Assembly: GCA_009774145.1 (NCBI GenBank)
Contig: VSND01000029.1
Coordinates: 1 to 46,383, forward strand
Direction: 5' to 3'
Source of the DNA: Lachnospiraceae bacterium
GTDB lineage: Bacteria; Bacillota; Clostridia; Lachnospirales; Lachnospiraceae
Length of the DNA: 46,383 nucleotides
In this document: in pieces, positions 6,450 through 15,101 of the stretch
Numbering within the stretch: position 1 is the stretch's first letter
Layout of the letters: each line of letters opens with the position of its first letter
Position numbers and translations under genes: made by a program
The notes under the pieces: model-generated
What the model saw: the letters and a program-made list of their open reading frames with translations, nothing else
Databases searched by the model: none
What the model was told of the DNA's origin: nothing

Positions 6450-8600
6450 TCATCCGATGAGGGCAAATATCCTGCAGGCGCCGGTAAAAAGCATGCACAG
6501 AAGGATGCCTGCAGCAGTCGGCAGCAGTGCGGCGAGCGCCGTCCACTTCAGGCTCTTCGTTTCCTTGTGGATGGTCAGAAGAGTGGTGGAGCAGGGCCAG
6601 TGGAACAGGGAGAAGAGGAGCATGCTTACGGCGGTCATCCAGGTCCATCCATGGGAGAGGAGTAATGTCTTCATGGCGGCAAAGCTTCCGGGTTCCATAA
6701 GCGTTCCCTGAGACAGATATGCCATGAAGATCACGGGCATTACGATCTCGTTGGCGGGAAAGCCCAGAAGAAAGGCGATCAGAATCACCCCGTCCAGCCC
6801 CATCAGTCCGGCTAACGGATCCAGAAAGGAAGCACACAGTTCAAGCAGGCTTGTGCCGCCTGCAGTTACATTGGCCATGATCCAGATCAGAAGGCCGGCA
6901 GGAATGGCAACGGCGACTGCTCTGCCCAGTACGAATAAGGTGCGGTCAAAAATCGAACGTACGATGACAGAACCGACCTGCGGTCTCCGGTAAGGCGGAA
7001 GTTCCAGCGTGAAAGCGGAAGGCATGCCTTTCAGAAGCGTGACGGAGAGCAGCCAGGTGACGGCAAATGTCATGCCGATTCCCAGAAGGATCATCAGGGT
7101 CAGCAGCAGCGCGCAGAGGAAGGAGGACCAGAGGCCTTTGGACATTCCGGCGAAAAAGATCGCGATCAGTGCAATCAGGGTCGGAAATCTGCCGTTGCAG
7201 GGAACAAAGCTGTTGGTCAGGATGGCGAGGAGGCGTTCTCTGTCGGAATCTATGATCCGGCAGCCGGTGACGCCGGCGGCATTGCAGCCAAATCCCATGG
7301 CCATGCACAGCGCCTGCTTTCCGCAGGCATGGCAGCACTGGAACGGTTTATCCAGGTTATAGGCAAGCCTTGGAAGATATCCCATGTCTTCCAGAAGCGT
7401 AAAGAGCGGAAAGAAGACAGCCATGGGCGGGAGCATGACGGAGACCACCCAGGCGACGACCCGATAGATCCCGAGGACCAGCATGCCATGGAGCCATTCG
7501 GGCGCATGAAGCCGTCCGGACAGTGCGGTCAGCAGGTCCTGAAACCGAAAGAGAAGGGCGGCAAGCGCCTGTGAGGGATAATTGGCGCCGGTGATCGTCA
7601 GCCACAGGAGAAAAGCGAGCAGGAGGATCATGGCGGGATAACCGAATAACCGGCTGGTCAGGAGGTGATCCAGTTTCCAGTCCCGGAACTGATAGACCGG
7701 CCGTTCCATCAGAACCACATCCTGACAGAGCTTCTCTGCTTCCGCAACCAGAGAAGCGGTGATCAGATCGCGGAAAGCTTCCGTGTCGATGCCCGATTTC
7801 AGAAGCAGGTCGGAGGCCTGTTTCAGGGCGTCTTTCATGTTTTTATCTTCCAGAAAATCATCCCCCAGACCGTGCCGCATCTCTCCAAGCAGGGAATCAT
7901 CCGCATCCAGCAGACGCAGGGCAAGCCAGCGGCTGTCCGGCTGTCCGCCTGTCTTCTCCTGAAGGACCGGGATGAGAATGGACAGGGCCTTTTCCACGGG
8001 CTCTGGATAACGAACATGATATACGGACGGTTCCGTCCTTTGGGTCATCCGGCACAGGGCATGCGTCAGAGCCGGGAGACTTTTTTTGTTGCGTGCAACC
8101 GTGGGGATGACAGGAACGCCGAGCTTTTGGGACAGAAGCTCTGTCTGTATCCGGATTCCTTTCTTTTCTGCTTCATCTGTCAGATTCACACAGACAACGA
8201 CTCTGGAAGAGATTTCCATGGTCTGAAGAACCAGGTTCAGGTTTCTCTCCAGACAGGATGCATCACAGACGACGGCAATTGCGTCCGGTTTTCCAAAGCA
8301 CAGGAAATTACGGGCAATCTCTTCCTCGGCGGAGTGCGCCATGAGGGAATAGGTGCCCGGAAGGTCGACCAGGATACAGGTCCGTCCTTCGCAGGTGTAC
8401 CGGCCCTGGGCGTTGGCAACCGTCTTGCCCGGCCAGTTTCCCGTGTGCTGCTTCATGCCGGTCAGGCTGTTGAAAATGGTGCTTTTTCCCACATTGGGAT
8501 TGCCTGCAAGAGCAATGACTTTGTCTTCTGCGTTCTGCCGCTGGATCACAAGACCGGAATCCAGGGCTTTCGTTCCGGTAGAATGGCTGGTAAGACCCAT
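6450..8600 (-). CDS. feoB: Ferrous iron transport protein B (FeoB)
   Basis: A 716-residue Fe(II) transporter of the cytoplasmic membrane. The N-terminal G domain shows G1 GNPNVGKST (33-41), G3 DLPG (79-82) and G4 NLTD (139-142; the usual form is NxxD). A helical guanine-dissociation-inhibitor region follows, then the membrane part from about residue 320 with repeated Gate/Nucleoside-recognition segments (GCNAAGVTGCRI, later FLLGFPANEIVMPVI). Length is normal for clostridia. It lies 9 bp behind feoA on the minus strand; GGAG about 12 bp before the ATG is a modest ribosome binding site. There is no FeoC. Confidence 0.95.
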   Translation of the reverse strand: MGLTSHSTGTKALDSGLVIQRQNAEDKVIALAGNPNVGKSTIFNSLTGMKQHTGNWPGKTVANAQGRYTCEGRTCILVDLPGTYSLMAHSAEEEIARNFLCFGKPDAIAVVCDASCLERNLNLVLQTMEISSRVVVCVNLTDEAEKKGIRIQTELLSQKLGVPVIPTVARNKKSLPALTHALCRMTQRTEPSVYHVRYPEPVEKALSILIPVLQEKTGGQPDSRWLALRLLDADDSLLGEMRHGLGDDFLEDKNMKDALKQASDLLLKSGIDTEAFRDLITASLVAEAEKLCQDVVLMERPVYQFRDWKLDHLLTSRLFGYPAMILLLAFLLWLTITGANYPSQALAALLFRFQDLLTALSGRLHAPEWLHGMLVLGIYRVVAWVVSVMLPPMAVFFPLFTLLEDMGYLPRLAYNLDKPFQCCHACGKQALCMAMGFGCNAAGVTGCRIIDSDRERLLAILTNSFVPCNGRFPTLIALIAIFFAGMSKGLWSSFLCALLLTLMILLGIGMTFAVTWLLSVTLLKGMPSAFTLELPPYRRPQVGSVIVRSIFDRTLFVLGRAVAVAIPAGLLIWIMANVTAGGTSLLELCASFLDPLAGLMGLDGVILIAFLLGFPANEIVMPVIFMAYLSQGTLMEPGSFAAMKTLLLSHGWTWMTAVSMLLFSLFHWPCSTTLLTIHKETKSLKWTALAALLPTAAGILLCMLFTGACRIFALIG

Positions 8601-8609
8601 AGGAATGTT

Positions 8610-8846
8610 TTACTCCGTCTCTATCATGATATTCTGGCTGTCTTTTGCACGGATGGCGATAACGGCGCCGCGGATCAGGTAGGCGGATGGATCGCCGAGC
8701 GGACTGTGTCCAAGACACATGACTTCCGTATGAGGAGTGAGGCCCAGATCCATGAGACGCCTGCGCATGGCACCGGCGGTGTCGATGCGCGCTACGCGGG
8801 CACGCTGTCCGGGATGGAGCTGGCTTAGATTGCGTGATTGTTCCAT
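8610..8846 (-). CDS. feoA: Ferrous iron transport protein A (FeoA)
   Basis: A 78-residue SH3-like protein (LHPGQRARVARID, RRLMDLGLTPHTEV, GDPSAYLIRGAVIAIRAKDSQNI) that assists FeoB at the membrane. It is the first gene of the feoAB unit. The start codon has no close Shine-Dalgarno; GGGGAG lies about 15 bp away, and the start codon is embedded in one arm of an inverted repeat (8844-8853 with 8894-8903), so initiation may be regulated. Confidence 0.93.
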   Translation of the reverse strand: MEQSRNLSQLHPGQRARVARIDTAGAMRRRLMDLGLTPHTEVMCLGHSPLGDPSAYLIRGAVIAIRAKDSQNIMIETE

Positions 8847-8903
8847 AAGATGCGGTGTTCTCCCCGATGGACGGTAATTTAAAAACTCTTATGGCATCTT
8901 ATG
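8844..8903. promoter_or_regulatory. Inverted repeat over the feoA start region
   Basis: CATAAGATGC (8844-8853) and GCATCTTATG (8894-8903) are perfect 10-bp inverted repeats flanking the feo upstream region; an extra CTTATG lies at 8888-8893. The left arm includes the feoA initiation codon. It could be a two-site operator (for example for an iron-responsive repressor) or an mRNA structure hiding the start codon. No canonical Fur box was recognised. Confidence 0.4.
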
Positions 8904-8933
8904 AAACAGACGGGCAGTGTGTGAAAAGATCTG

Positions 8934-8961
8934 TTCCATATCCTGCGCCTTGTGATATAAT
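8934..8961 (+). promoter_or_regulatory. Promoter for the 9044 gene
   Basis: TATAAT at 8956-8961 is preceded by TTCCAT at 8934-8939 with a 16-bp spacer. The -35 is weak. It is followed by an ~85-nt leader with a CAGCT/AGCTG hairpin before the gene. Confidence 0.45.
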
Positions 8962-9043
8962 GTCACCAGCTGGAGCGAAGGGGAAGCTGACGACCTGGGC
9001 GGGTATCTGTTAACATTCAGAGAGAATATGAGGACAGGAAGAC

Positions 9044-10066
9044 ATGAACGTATATTTTGAAGAAAACTACTGGGGATGTCTGCGGGAAAGAGACGGAGAA
9101 GAACCGGGGCGGGAGATCCGTCTGGATGCCGGATTTACATGGAAGGGAAGACCGTGGCAGATTCCTGCGGTATATGTGTGCCGCCAGGGACTGGTGGCGG
9201 ATTTCTGCGGCAGGATCAGGGCAGAGGAGATTCAGGCATTTTATGAAAAATGGGGCGCCCGGCATGGGGAGACGTTTTCGGAGAAGGAGCAGGAGCTCCT
9301 GGAACGGGAAAATCCGTTTCACTGTGATTTTCGGGTAGAAGCAGGAGTCTGTGGGGAAACGATTCAGACGAAGATGGGGTGCGGCGCCTGCTGGTGTCCT
9401 CCGGCTCTGCGGCCGGAGGAAGAAGCCGCATCATCTGAAGCAAACTGGGCAGAGGAGCTTTTGATCGAGGCATACAGTCTGGATCCAAAGAGCGGCTGGA
9501 TCTTCTGGAGAAATTCCTTTGCATGGCAGACAGAGGAGCCGGAAGTTCTTTCGTCTCTTACCTTTGTATTTACAGAAGATCCGGTTCTGTTTTCCGGTCC
9601 GCATTTTCGGAGCAGACAGGGAGAGGCCGGACAGAAGGTGGAATTTGTCCATCCGGCAACGAATAGAACGTATGTTCTGTCGGTGCTGGGGCAGGAGGCA
9701 GAGACACTTGAGACGGAGGCGATTTCGCAGGTGCCGGATATCCGGACATGGCCGACGCACTTTCAGGTACTGCACTATCAGGTGGAGCCGGAACTTCCGG
9801 AAGGGGAGCTGACGGTCAGCGACTGTGACCAGTCAGACCAGCCGGTGCACAGGGAGCGTCCGGCAGCCGCTGCCATAGCAGTCATCGGCGGGGCGGATGG
9901 ACCAACCTCTTTCTTTGTTGCGGGAAAGCTGCCGGACTCGGCAGTACATCCGAAGAGAAGAACGGCATATTCTGCCCTTCACTATGAACCGGAGGAGACT
10001 GTGGAGTGGAAGCTGACGTTTCAGGTGCGGCAGGATACCAGGAAAGAGGTCCGGGTGGAACTGTAA
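9044..10066 (+). CDS. Protein of unknown function with C-terminal IGGADGPT motif
   Basis: A 340-residue, probably cytoplasmic protein; no signal peptide or membrane segment is seen. Acidic, tryptophan- and glutamate-rich. A cluster MGCGACWCPP near residue 110-118 has three cysteines and might bind metal. Near the C-terminus (about 283-300) it carries AIAVIGGADGPTSFFVAGKL. The IGGADGPT core is the signature of the membrane beta subunit of sodium-translocating decarboxylases, but no such membrane protein is present here. The start is chosen at the ATG after AGGACAGGAAG. It stands alone between feoAB and a convergent AraC gene. Function not recognised. Confidence 0.75.
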   Translation: MNVYFEENYWGCLRERDGEEPGREIRLDAGFTWKGRPWQIPAVYVCRQGLVADFCGRIRAEEIQAFYEKWGARHGETFSEKEQELLERENPFHCDFRVEAGVCGETIQTKMGCGACWCPPALRPEEEAASSEANWAEELLIEAYSLDPKSGWIFWRNSFAWQTEEPEVLSSLTFVFTEDPVLFSGPHFRSRQGEAGQKVEFVHPATNRTYVLSVLGQEAETLETEAISQVPDIRTWPTHFQVLHYQVEPELPEGELTVSDCDQSDQPVHRERPAAAAIAVIGGADGPTSFFVAGKLPDSAVHPKRRTAYSALHYEPEETVEWKLTFQVRQDTRKEVRVEL

Positions 10067-10072
10067 AAGAGT

Positions 10073-10891
10073 TCACTTATGGAGGGCGCGGTACTGAGTG
10101 GGACTGACGCCCTTCTTCTTTTTAAACAGTCTGGAAAAATACAGGGTGTCTTCATAACTGACCGACAGGGCGATGACGGAGACCGGCAGGTCGGTCTGCA
10201 GCAGCAGATCGCACGCTTTCCGGATGCGCAGGTCCAGAAGATATTCCTGAAGGGAAGATCCGGTGGCGGCTTTGAAGATCCGGTGCAGGTAGGAGCGGTC
10301 CAGCTCCAGATCATCGGCGATGGATCGGACGGAGATGCCCTGTCCATAGCCGGATTCCAGACGGCGGAGCGCTTCCTCGATATAGACGGCCTGCTTTTCC
10401 TGGATACTGACCTGCTCCTTTGGGAATTTGCGCACCAGAAGGAACAGATATTCATACAGGATACTGTTCATGATCAGATCCCGGTTTGCCGAAAGCTGGT
10501 TGGCCTCGAACATTTTCTCGTGACAGAGCCGGATCCGGTCATCCTGGCCGTAGTGGAAGACCGGTGTCGTCAGAAGAGAGGTCCGCTCCAGATATTCATG
10601 AACCTTGACGCCCTGAAAACCGATCCAGGTATAGGTCCAGGGATCCTTTTTGTCGGCTTCGTAGTAGATGAGTTCGTCCGGGCAGATGAGGAAGGCGTCG
10701 CCTTCGCTCAGGCGCCAGGTATGTCCGCCGGACCGGTAATAGCCGCTGCCGCTTAAGACATAGTGAATGAGATAGCCGCTTCGAAGGACAGGTCCATAGC
10801 TGTGACCGGGCGTGCAGGTCTCGTAACCGCAGGTGTAGACGAAGGCATCCAGACTGCGGAAAAAATCATTGGAAAAGATAAAATCTCTCAT
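10073..10891 (-). CDS. AraC family transcriptional regulator
   Basis: A 272-residue regulator. An N-terminal cupin-like sensor segment (GHSYGPVLRSGYLIHYVLSGSGYY, then GDAFLICPDELIYYEAD) is followed by two helix-turn-helix units at about residues 175-270 (GISVRSIADDLELDRSYLHRIFK and PVSVIALSVSYEDTLYFSRLFKKKKGVSPTQYR). The ATG at 10891 is preferred because AAAGGAG lies 6 bp upstream; a longer frame begins at 10912. It is divergent from the sucrose PTS operon across a 435-bp gap whose promoter has a poor -35, so it is probably that operon's activator. Confidence 0.88.
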   Translation of the reverse strand: MRDFIFSNDFFRSLDAFVYTCGYETCTPGHSYGPVLRSGYLIHYVLSGSGYYRSGGHTWRLSEGDAFLICPDELIYYEADKKDPWTYTWIGFQGVKVHEYLERTSLLTTPVFHYGQDDRIRLCHEKMFEANQLSANRDLIMNSILYEYLFLLVRKFPKEQVSIQEKQAVYIEEALRRLESGYGQGISVRSIADDLELDRSYLHRIFKAATGSSLQEYLLDLRIRKACDLLLQTDLPVSVIALSVSYEDTLYFSRLFKKKKGVSPTQYRALHK

Positions 10892-11326
10892 GGAAGCTCC
10901 TTTCATGAGCAAGGTGGCAGAACAGATGCCATGTGGTCACAAAGATGCATGAATGTGCAACATTTATCCATGTTTATATTTCCTGAAAATAGTATAGTAT
11001 ATCTCACAGGGAAGAGCAAGAAAAACAAAAGGCAGGAGGTGAAAACAGCGGATTTCAAAGGAAAATCAGAGAATATCAGCAGAATTTGCAGTCGGAAAGA
11101 AGCAGCGGAATACAGATGCGGGGAATCAGGTATATAACACATTTGTTATGCGGCGTACGGACAGGGATATTCTTTGAGAGGCTCTTCCGGATGTATGGCC
11201 GTTGATGAGGAAGCGGAAGCGTTTTGAAAAAAGCGGTCAGAAGGAGGAAGCGGGATCGGGTGATCCGCGCATAAGAACAGAGACGAATGTGAACAGCGTC
11301 TGAAAAGGAGACTACAGGAGGGAAAT
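10892..11326. promoter_or_regulatory. Divergent regulatory region between AraC gene and scrA
   Basis: Holds a probable scrA promoter with TATAGT at 10993-10998 and no good -35, a dyad around ATAAC-GTTAT near 11135-11150, a cre-like site at 11214-11227, and a roughly 330-nt leader. AGGAGGGAAAT before the ATG at 11327 is the scrA ribosome binding site. A GTG-started reading frame of about 33 codons from 11039 lacks proper Shine-Dalgarno spacing. Confidence 0.5.
11214..11227. promoter_or_regulatory. Candidate cre (CcpA) site
   Basis: CGGAAGCGTTTTGA matches the cre core (AAGCGTTTT) and about 11 of 14 consensus positions. It lies between the promoter and scrA, a position used for roadblock-type catabolite repression of sugar operons. 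Confidence 0.4.
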
Positions 11327-13252
11327 ATGGACGAAAAGAAAAGACAGAGATATCTTGCCATCTCCGAAAAGCTTGCAGAGCTGGTGGGAGGCAAGAAAAA
11401 CATTCAGGGTATTGCACACTGCGCAACAAGGCTTCGGATTGTGCTGGAGAACAATGATGTGGTAGACTTGAAGGCGATTGAGGATCTGGATCTGGTTAAG
11501 GGCGTCTTTGTGGCCGGCGACCAGCTGCAGATCATCTTCGGCGCCGGACTGGTCAATGACGTCTATGAGGTGTTCAAGGATTATACGGGCAAGGCGGGTA
11601 TGAGCCTGAGCGACCTGAAAACGGAGGCAAACAAGAAGATGAATCCTCTGCAGAGGATTATCAAGGCGCTTTCGGATGTGTTTATCGACATTATGCCGGG
11701 CATCCTGGCAGCGGCGCTTCTGACCGGGCTTTCCGGCGTGCTGACCAATCTGGATGTGGTCCAGAACAATGCAACGCTCTACGGCATTACGAGGCTGATC
11801 AATATTTCTTCCGGGGCGATCTTCGGATTCCTGCCGCTGGCGGTGGCGTACAGTGCATGCAAGCGGTTTGGAGGAAGGCCGATTCTCGGTATTGTCATCG
11901 GCTGTATCATGCTTTCGCCAAGCCTTGCAGATGCCTATGCGGCAGCCCAGGGGACCGTGGAGGTGACAACCTTACATATCTTTGGACTGAGTGTGGGGCT
12001 GGTCGGCTTTCAGGGCGGGATCATCGTGGCGCTGCTCATGGGCGTTGTGACAGCGAAGCTGGATCTCTTCTTTGAGAAGAAGGTTCCGGAGGTGGTACGG
12101 CTTCTGGTGTCGCCGCTTCTGACCACGCTGGTCAGTGCAATTCTTCTGTTCACCATTGTAGGACCGGCGGGAAGAGGGCTGGCTTCCGGACTGACCGGTG
12201 CGCTGGTATGGATGACGCAGAATCTGGGCGTGTTCGGTTATGCAGTGTTCGGCGGTCTGCAGCAGCTGGTGGTCATCACCGGTCTTCATCATATCTTCGG
12301 AGCCATTGAGGCACAGCTCCTGGCAGATACCGGAAGAAATATCCTGAATCCTCTCATGTCCGTGGCGATCATCGGACAGGGCGGTGCGGTTCTTGGATAT
12401 CTTTCCAGAAATTATAAAGATGCAAGAACCAAAGAATTATGCATTCCCAGCTTCATCTCGGTCCTGTTCGGCATCACGGAGCCGGCTCTGTTCGGGATCA
12501 ACCTGCGGTTTAAATATCCGCTGGTGGGCGGCTGTATCGGAGGCGCCATTGGAGGCGCGGTTGTGTACTTTACGAATCTGGCGGCGCTTGGCTTCGGCAC
12601 GACGGTGCTTCCGGGTATCGCGCTGGCCGATCCGGCGGGGAACGGTTATGTGAATTATATCATCGCACATGTGCTGGCGCTGGCGGCGGGCTTTGCAGTC
12701 ACGTTCGTGCTGGGCGGATTTCAGAAGAAGCCGGCGTCTGCAGCGGCAGAGACACCGAAACCGGCGCCGGAGAAGAAAGAAGCGGAAAAAAGCGCACAGG
12801 CCGCTTCGGCGGGGGAAGAGACCCTCTGTGCACATGCCACCGGACAGATGATCCCCATGGAGGAAGTAAAGGATGAGACCTTTGCGCAGAAGATGCTGGG
12901 AGACGGCTTTGCGATTCTTCCGGAGGACGGAACCGTGTGTTCTCCGGTAAACGGAACGGTTTCTTCGGTGTTCGATACGAAGCATGCGGTTTGCCTGGTG
13001 TCGGACGGCGGGCTGGAGATTCTGATCCACATCGGTATCGATACGGTGAACCTGCAGGGGAAATATTTTACCGCTCATGTGAAAGACGGCGACGTGGTGA
13101 AGGCAGGACAGTCTCTTGTTACCTTTGAGCTGGATCAGGTGAAAAAGGCAGGATACGATACGGTGATTCCGCTGGTATTTACCGATCCGGATCCTCAGGT
13201 CGACGTGAGCAGCCTTCAGATGCGCCATGTAACACATGGAGAAAATATATAA
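11327..13252 (+). CDS. scrA: PTS sucrose-type EIIBCA transporter
   Basis: A 641-residue fused phosphotransferase permease in the order IIB-IIC-IIA. The IIB domain has the phosphorylated cysteine in IAHCATRLR (C32). The IIC membrane domain runs from about 105 to 460 and includes GITEPALFGINLRFKYPLVGG. An Ala/Pro/Glu/Lys-rich linker follows (about 465-500), then IIA with the active histidine in ILIHIGIDTVNLQG (H568). The glucose/sucrose/beta-glucoside superfamily is clear; sucrose is inferred from the GH32 enzyme 12 bp downstream. The protein imports and phosphorylates the sugar at the membrane. Confidence 0.88.
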   Translation: MDEKKRQRYLAISEKLAELVGGKKNIQGIAHCATRLRIVLENNDVVDLKAIEDLDLVKGVFVAGDQLQIIFGAGLVNDVYEVFKDYTGKAGMSLSDLKTEANKKMNPLQRIIKALSDVFIDIMPGILAAALLTGLSGVLTNLDVVQNNATLYGITRLINISSGAIFGFLPLAVAYSACKRFGGRPILGIVIGCIMLSPSLADAYAAAQGTVEVTTLHIFGLSVGLVGFQGGIIVALLMGVVTAKLDLFFEKKVPEVVRLLVSPLLTTLVSAILLFTIVGPAGRGLASGLTGALVWMTQNLGVFGYAVFGGLQQLVVITGLHHIFGAIEAQLLADTGRNILNPLMSVAIIGQGGAVLGYLSRNYKDARTKELCIPSFISVLFGITEPALFGINLRFKYPLVGGCIGGAIGGAVVYFTNLAALGFGTTVLPGIALADPAGNGYVNYIIAHVLALAAGFAVTFVLGGFQKKPASAAAETPKPAPEKKEAEKSAQAASAGEETLCAHATGQMIPMEEVKDETFAQKMLGDGFAILPEDGTVCSPVNGTVSSVFDTKHAVCLVSDGGLEILIHIGIDTVNLQGKYFTAHVKDGDVVKAGQSLVTFELDQVKKAGYDTVIPLVFTDPDPQVDVSSLQMRHVTHGENI

Positions 13253-13264
13253 GGAGTCTGTAAT

Positions 13265-14737
13265 ATGGCAGATATGACTTGGAAAAAGAAACGAATGAAC
13301 AAAAAAGACTATGAAGAACAGCTTCGCCGTCATGAAGAGCGGCTTCAGACGGCGGCATCCGATCCCATGCGGCTGAAGTATCATCTTCAGCCGCCCATGG
13401 GGTGGCTCAATGACCCCAACGGGCTGTGCCAGAAGGACGGAGTCTACCATATCTATCATCAGTATGTGCCCTTTTATCCGGAACTGTGCAGTGTGTTCTG
13501 GGGACATATGACGACGAAGGATTTCATCCGCTATGATGTGCACGAGCCGGTCATTTATCCGGATACGGACCGGGATGCCAACGGAGCCTACAGCGGGTCC
13601 GCTTTTCTGAAAGACGGGACCATGTATGTGTATTATACGGGAAATGTCCGGCATACGGATCAGGATTATGATTATATCACCGGCGGACGGGAGCAGAATA
13701 CGCTCCTGGTTACATCGGAAGACGGTTTTCATTTTTCAGAAAAACGTCTTCTGATGAAAAATGAAGACTATCCTTCGGATCTGAGCCTTCACGTACGGGA
13801 TCCGAAGGTGTTTTGTGAAAACGGGCGTTATTATATGATACAGGGCGCCCGGGATCTGGAAGACCACGGCAGTATCCTGCTGTTTGAAAGCGGGGATCTG
13901 ATTCACTGGACCTATCGTCTGAGGTTCTGTACAAAGACGCCCTTTGGTTATATGTGGGAGTGTCCCAATTATCTGAGAGTGGACGATCAGCAGTTTCTGA
14001 TTGCCTGCCCGCAGGAGATCCGGCAGGACGGAAATGTAACGGTAAAGGAAAACGGATGCGGATATTTTCCGCTGAAGTACGATTTTGAAGGACCGGAGTA
14101 TGAGCTGGGAGAATACCGGACGCTGGACTTCGGGTTTGATTTCTATGCACCTCAGGTATTTCAGGATGAGGCCGGCAGATGGATTCTGCTTGGCTGGATG
14201 TCCACGCCGGATGCGGATTATGACTGTGAAGTGACCATGAAAAACGGATGGGTCCATGCCATGACCGTGCCGCGGGAGCTGTATGTCAATGAGAAGGGGC
14301 GGCTGTGCCAGCGGCCTCTGAAAGAGCTGGAAAGGATGCGAAGAGGGATTTCTTCCGGTCCGTTTGAGGCGGGTACGGGATTCAGGTCGGAAGTCCCCGT
14401 GTGCTTTGAACTGAAAGCTGATCTGAATCATGCATCGGCGGATTCGGGCCGGTCCTTTGCGCTGCGGCTGCGGGAATCCGCAGTGCTGCGATATGCAGAT
14501 GGCATCCTGAGCCTTGACCTGACCGGATGCGGCGCCGGGAGAACGGTGCGGGAGGTGCGTCTGAAAGAGGTTCGTGAACTGCAGATTCTGTCGGATACCA
14601 TCAGCCTGGAGATCTTTGTAAATGGCGGAGAAGAAGTCTTTACCACGCGGATCTTCGATTCCATGGAAGGGCTGCAGGCGGAATTCCTGTCGGACGGCTG
14701 CGGCGGACGGATGGAACTGTATGAACTGATCTGCTGA
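13265..14737 (+). CDS. scrB: Glycoside hydrolase family 32, sucrose-6-phosphate hydrolase
   Basis: A 490-residue GH32 enzyme. The catalytic nucleophile is in GWLNDPNG (D50), the transition-state residue in RDPK (about D179), and the acid/base in WECPNYL (about E232). The five-bladed propeller is followed by a C-terminal beta-sandwich (about 370-490). It splits the sucrose 6-phosphate delivered by the upstream PTS permease into glucose 6-phosphate and fructose. AAGGAG lies 8 bp before the ATG; the gene is 12 bp behind scrA, one operon. No fructokinase gene follows; element A begins 6 bp after the stop. Confidence 0.92.
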   Translation: MADMTWKKKRMNKKDYEEQLRRHEERLQTAASDPMRLKYHLQPPMGWLNDPNGLCQKDGVYHIYHQYVPFYPELCSVFWGHMTTKDFIRYDVHEPVIYPDTDRDANGAYSGSAFLKDGTMYVYYTGNVRHTDQDYDYITGGREQNTLLVTSEDGFHFSEKRLLMKNEDYPSDLSLHVRDPKVFCENGRYYMIQGARDLEDHGSILLFESGDLIHWTYRLRFCTKTPFGYMWECPNYLRVDDQQFLIACPQEIRQDGNVTVKENGCGYFPLKYDFEGPEYELGEYRTLDFGFDFYAPQVFQDEAGRWILLGWMSTPDADYDCEVTMKNGWVHAMTVPRELYVNEKGRLCQRPLKELERMRRGISSGPFEAGTGFRSEVPVCFELKADLNHASADSGRSFALRLRESAVLRYADGILSLDLTGCGAGRTVREVRLKEVRELQILSDTISLEIFVNGGEEVFTTRIFDSMEGLQAEFLSDGCGGRMELYELIC

Positions 14738-14743
14738 CGTTTT

Positions 14744-14898
14744 GCCTGTAATGGGCATATGCTCCTGAAAGACCCATTGAAGGGCGCCGGTCCTTAGGGC
14801 GCGTATTTTGCGCCCTTAGTACCGTTGCTGCCCTTCATTAAGCGCAAGCGGGGGATGGAAGGAACATATGCCCATGACAGGCGCCCGGGGCAGAACAG
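14744..14898 (+). repeat. Intergenic repeat, copy A (MITE-like, structured)
   Basis: Homologous, in inverted orientation, to 32898-33097. The ends are inverted repeats of 22 bp with 20 matches (14744-14765 and 14861-14882, core ATGGGCATATG), and the similarity continues to 14898. Inside are a hairpin with arms ATGGG/CCCAT and a second one with arms AGGGCGC/GCGCCCT (about 14796-14817). Copy A lacks a ~45-bp hairpin that copy B has. No coding capacity. Either a miniature transposable element or a mobile RNA structure. Confidence 0.75.
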
Positions 14899-14942
14899 TC
14901 ACATGCCGGCGGAAACTGCCGGGACATATTCGACAATTTATC

Positions 14943-14971
14943 TTGTGTATTCTATTTGATAATGCTATGAT
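14943..14971 (+). promoter_or_regulatory. Promoter of the MATE gene
   Basis: TTGTGT (14943-14948) and TATGAT (14966-14971) with a 17-bp spacer. Transcription would begin within the left arm of the long hairpin at 14972-15048. Confidence 0.5.
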
Positions 14972-15048
14972 AAAGGGGTTACTGCAACATGCGCTCCTGC
15001 CTGTGTGCCCGGCACACGGGCAGAGATACGTTTTGCAGCAGCCCCTTT
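14972..15048 (+). promoter_or_regulatory. Long structured leader before the MATE gene
   Basis: The outer arms AAAGGGG (14972-14978) and CCCCTTT (15042-15048) pair, as do CTGCAA and TTGCAG. Inside, a 12-bp hairpin runs from 14997 to 15023 (CTGCCTGTGTGC with GCACACGGGCAG, one G-U pair, 3-nt loop). A further small hairpin (ATCTGC/GCAGAT) follows before the Shine-Dalgarno. No T run follows, so it is more likely a structural or translational control element than a simple terminator. Confidence 0.55.
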
Positions 15049-15101
15049 GGTATCTGCTTATATTCTGGCAGATATAACATACAACAGGAGGAAAGACTGA
15101 A

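Noticed and set aside
7665..8828. Plus-strand open frame of 387 codons
   Set aside because: Antisense to feoB and feoA, both of which are unmistakable.
8962..9043. Riboswitch in the leader of the 9044 gene
   Set aside because: A GC-rich stretch with a short hairpin, but it fits none of the riboswitch consensus sequences I compared from memory.
11039..11137. Possible small gene starting at GTG in the scrA leader
   Set aside because: The AGGAGG abuts the GTG with no spacing, and the peptide has no family-like features.
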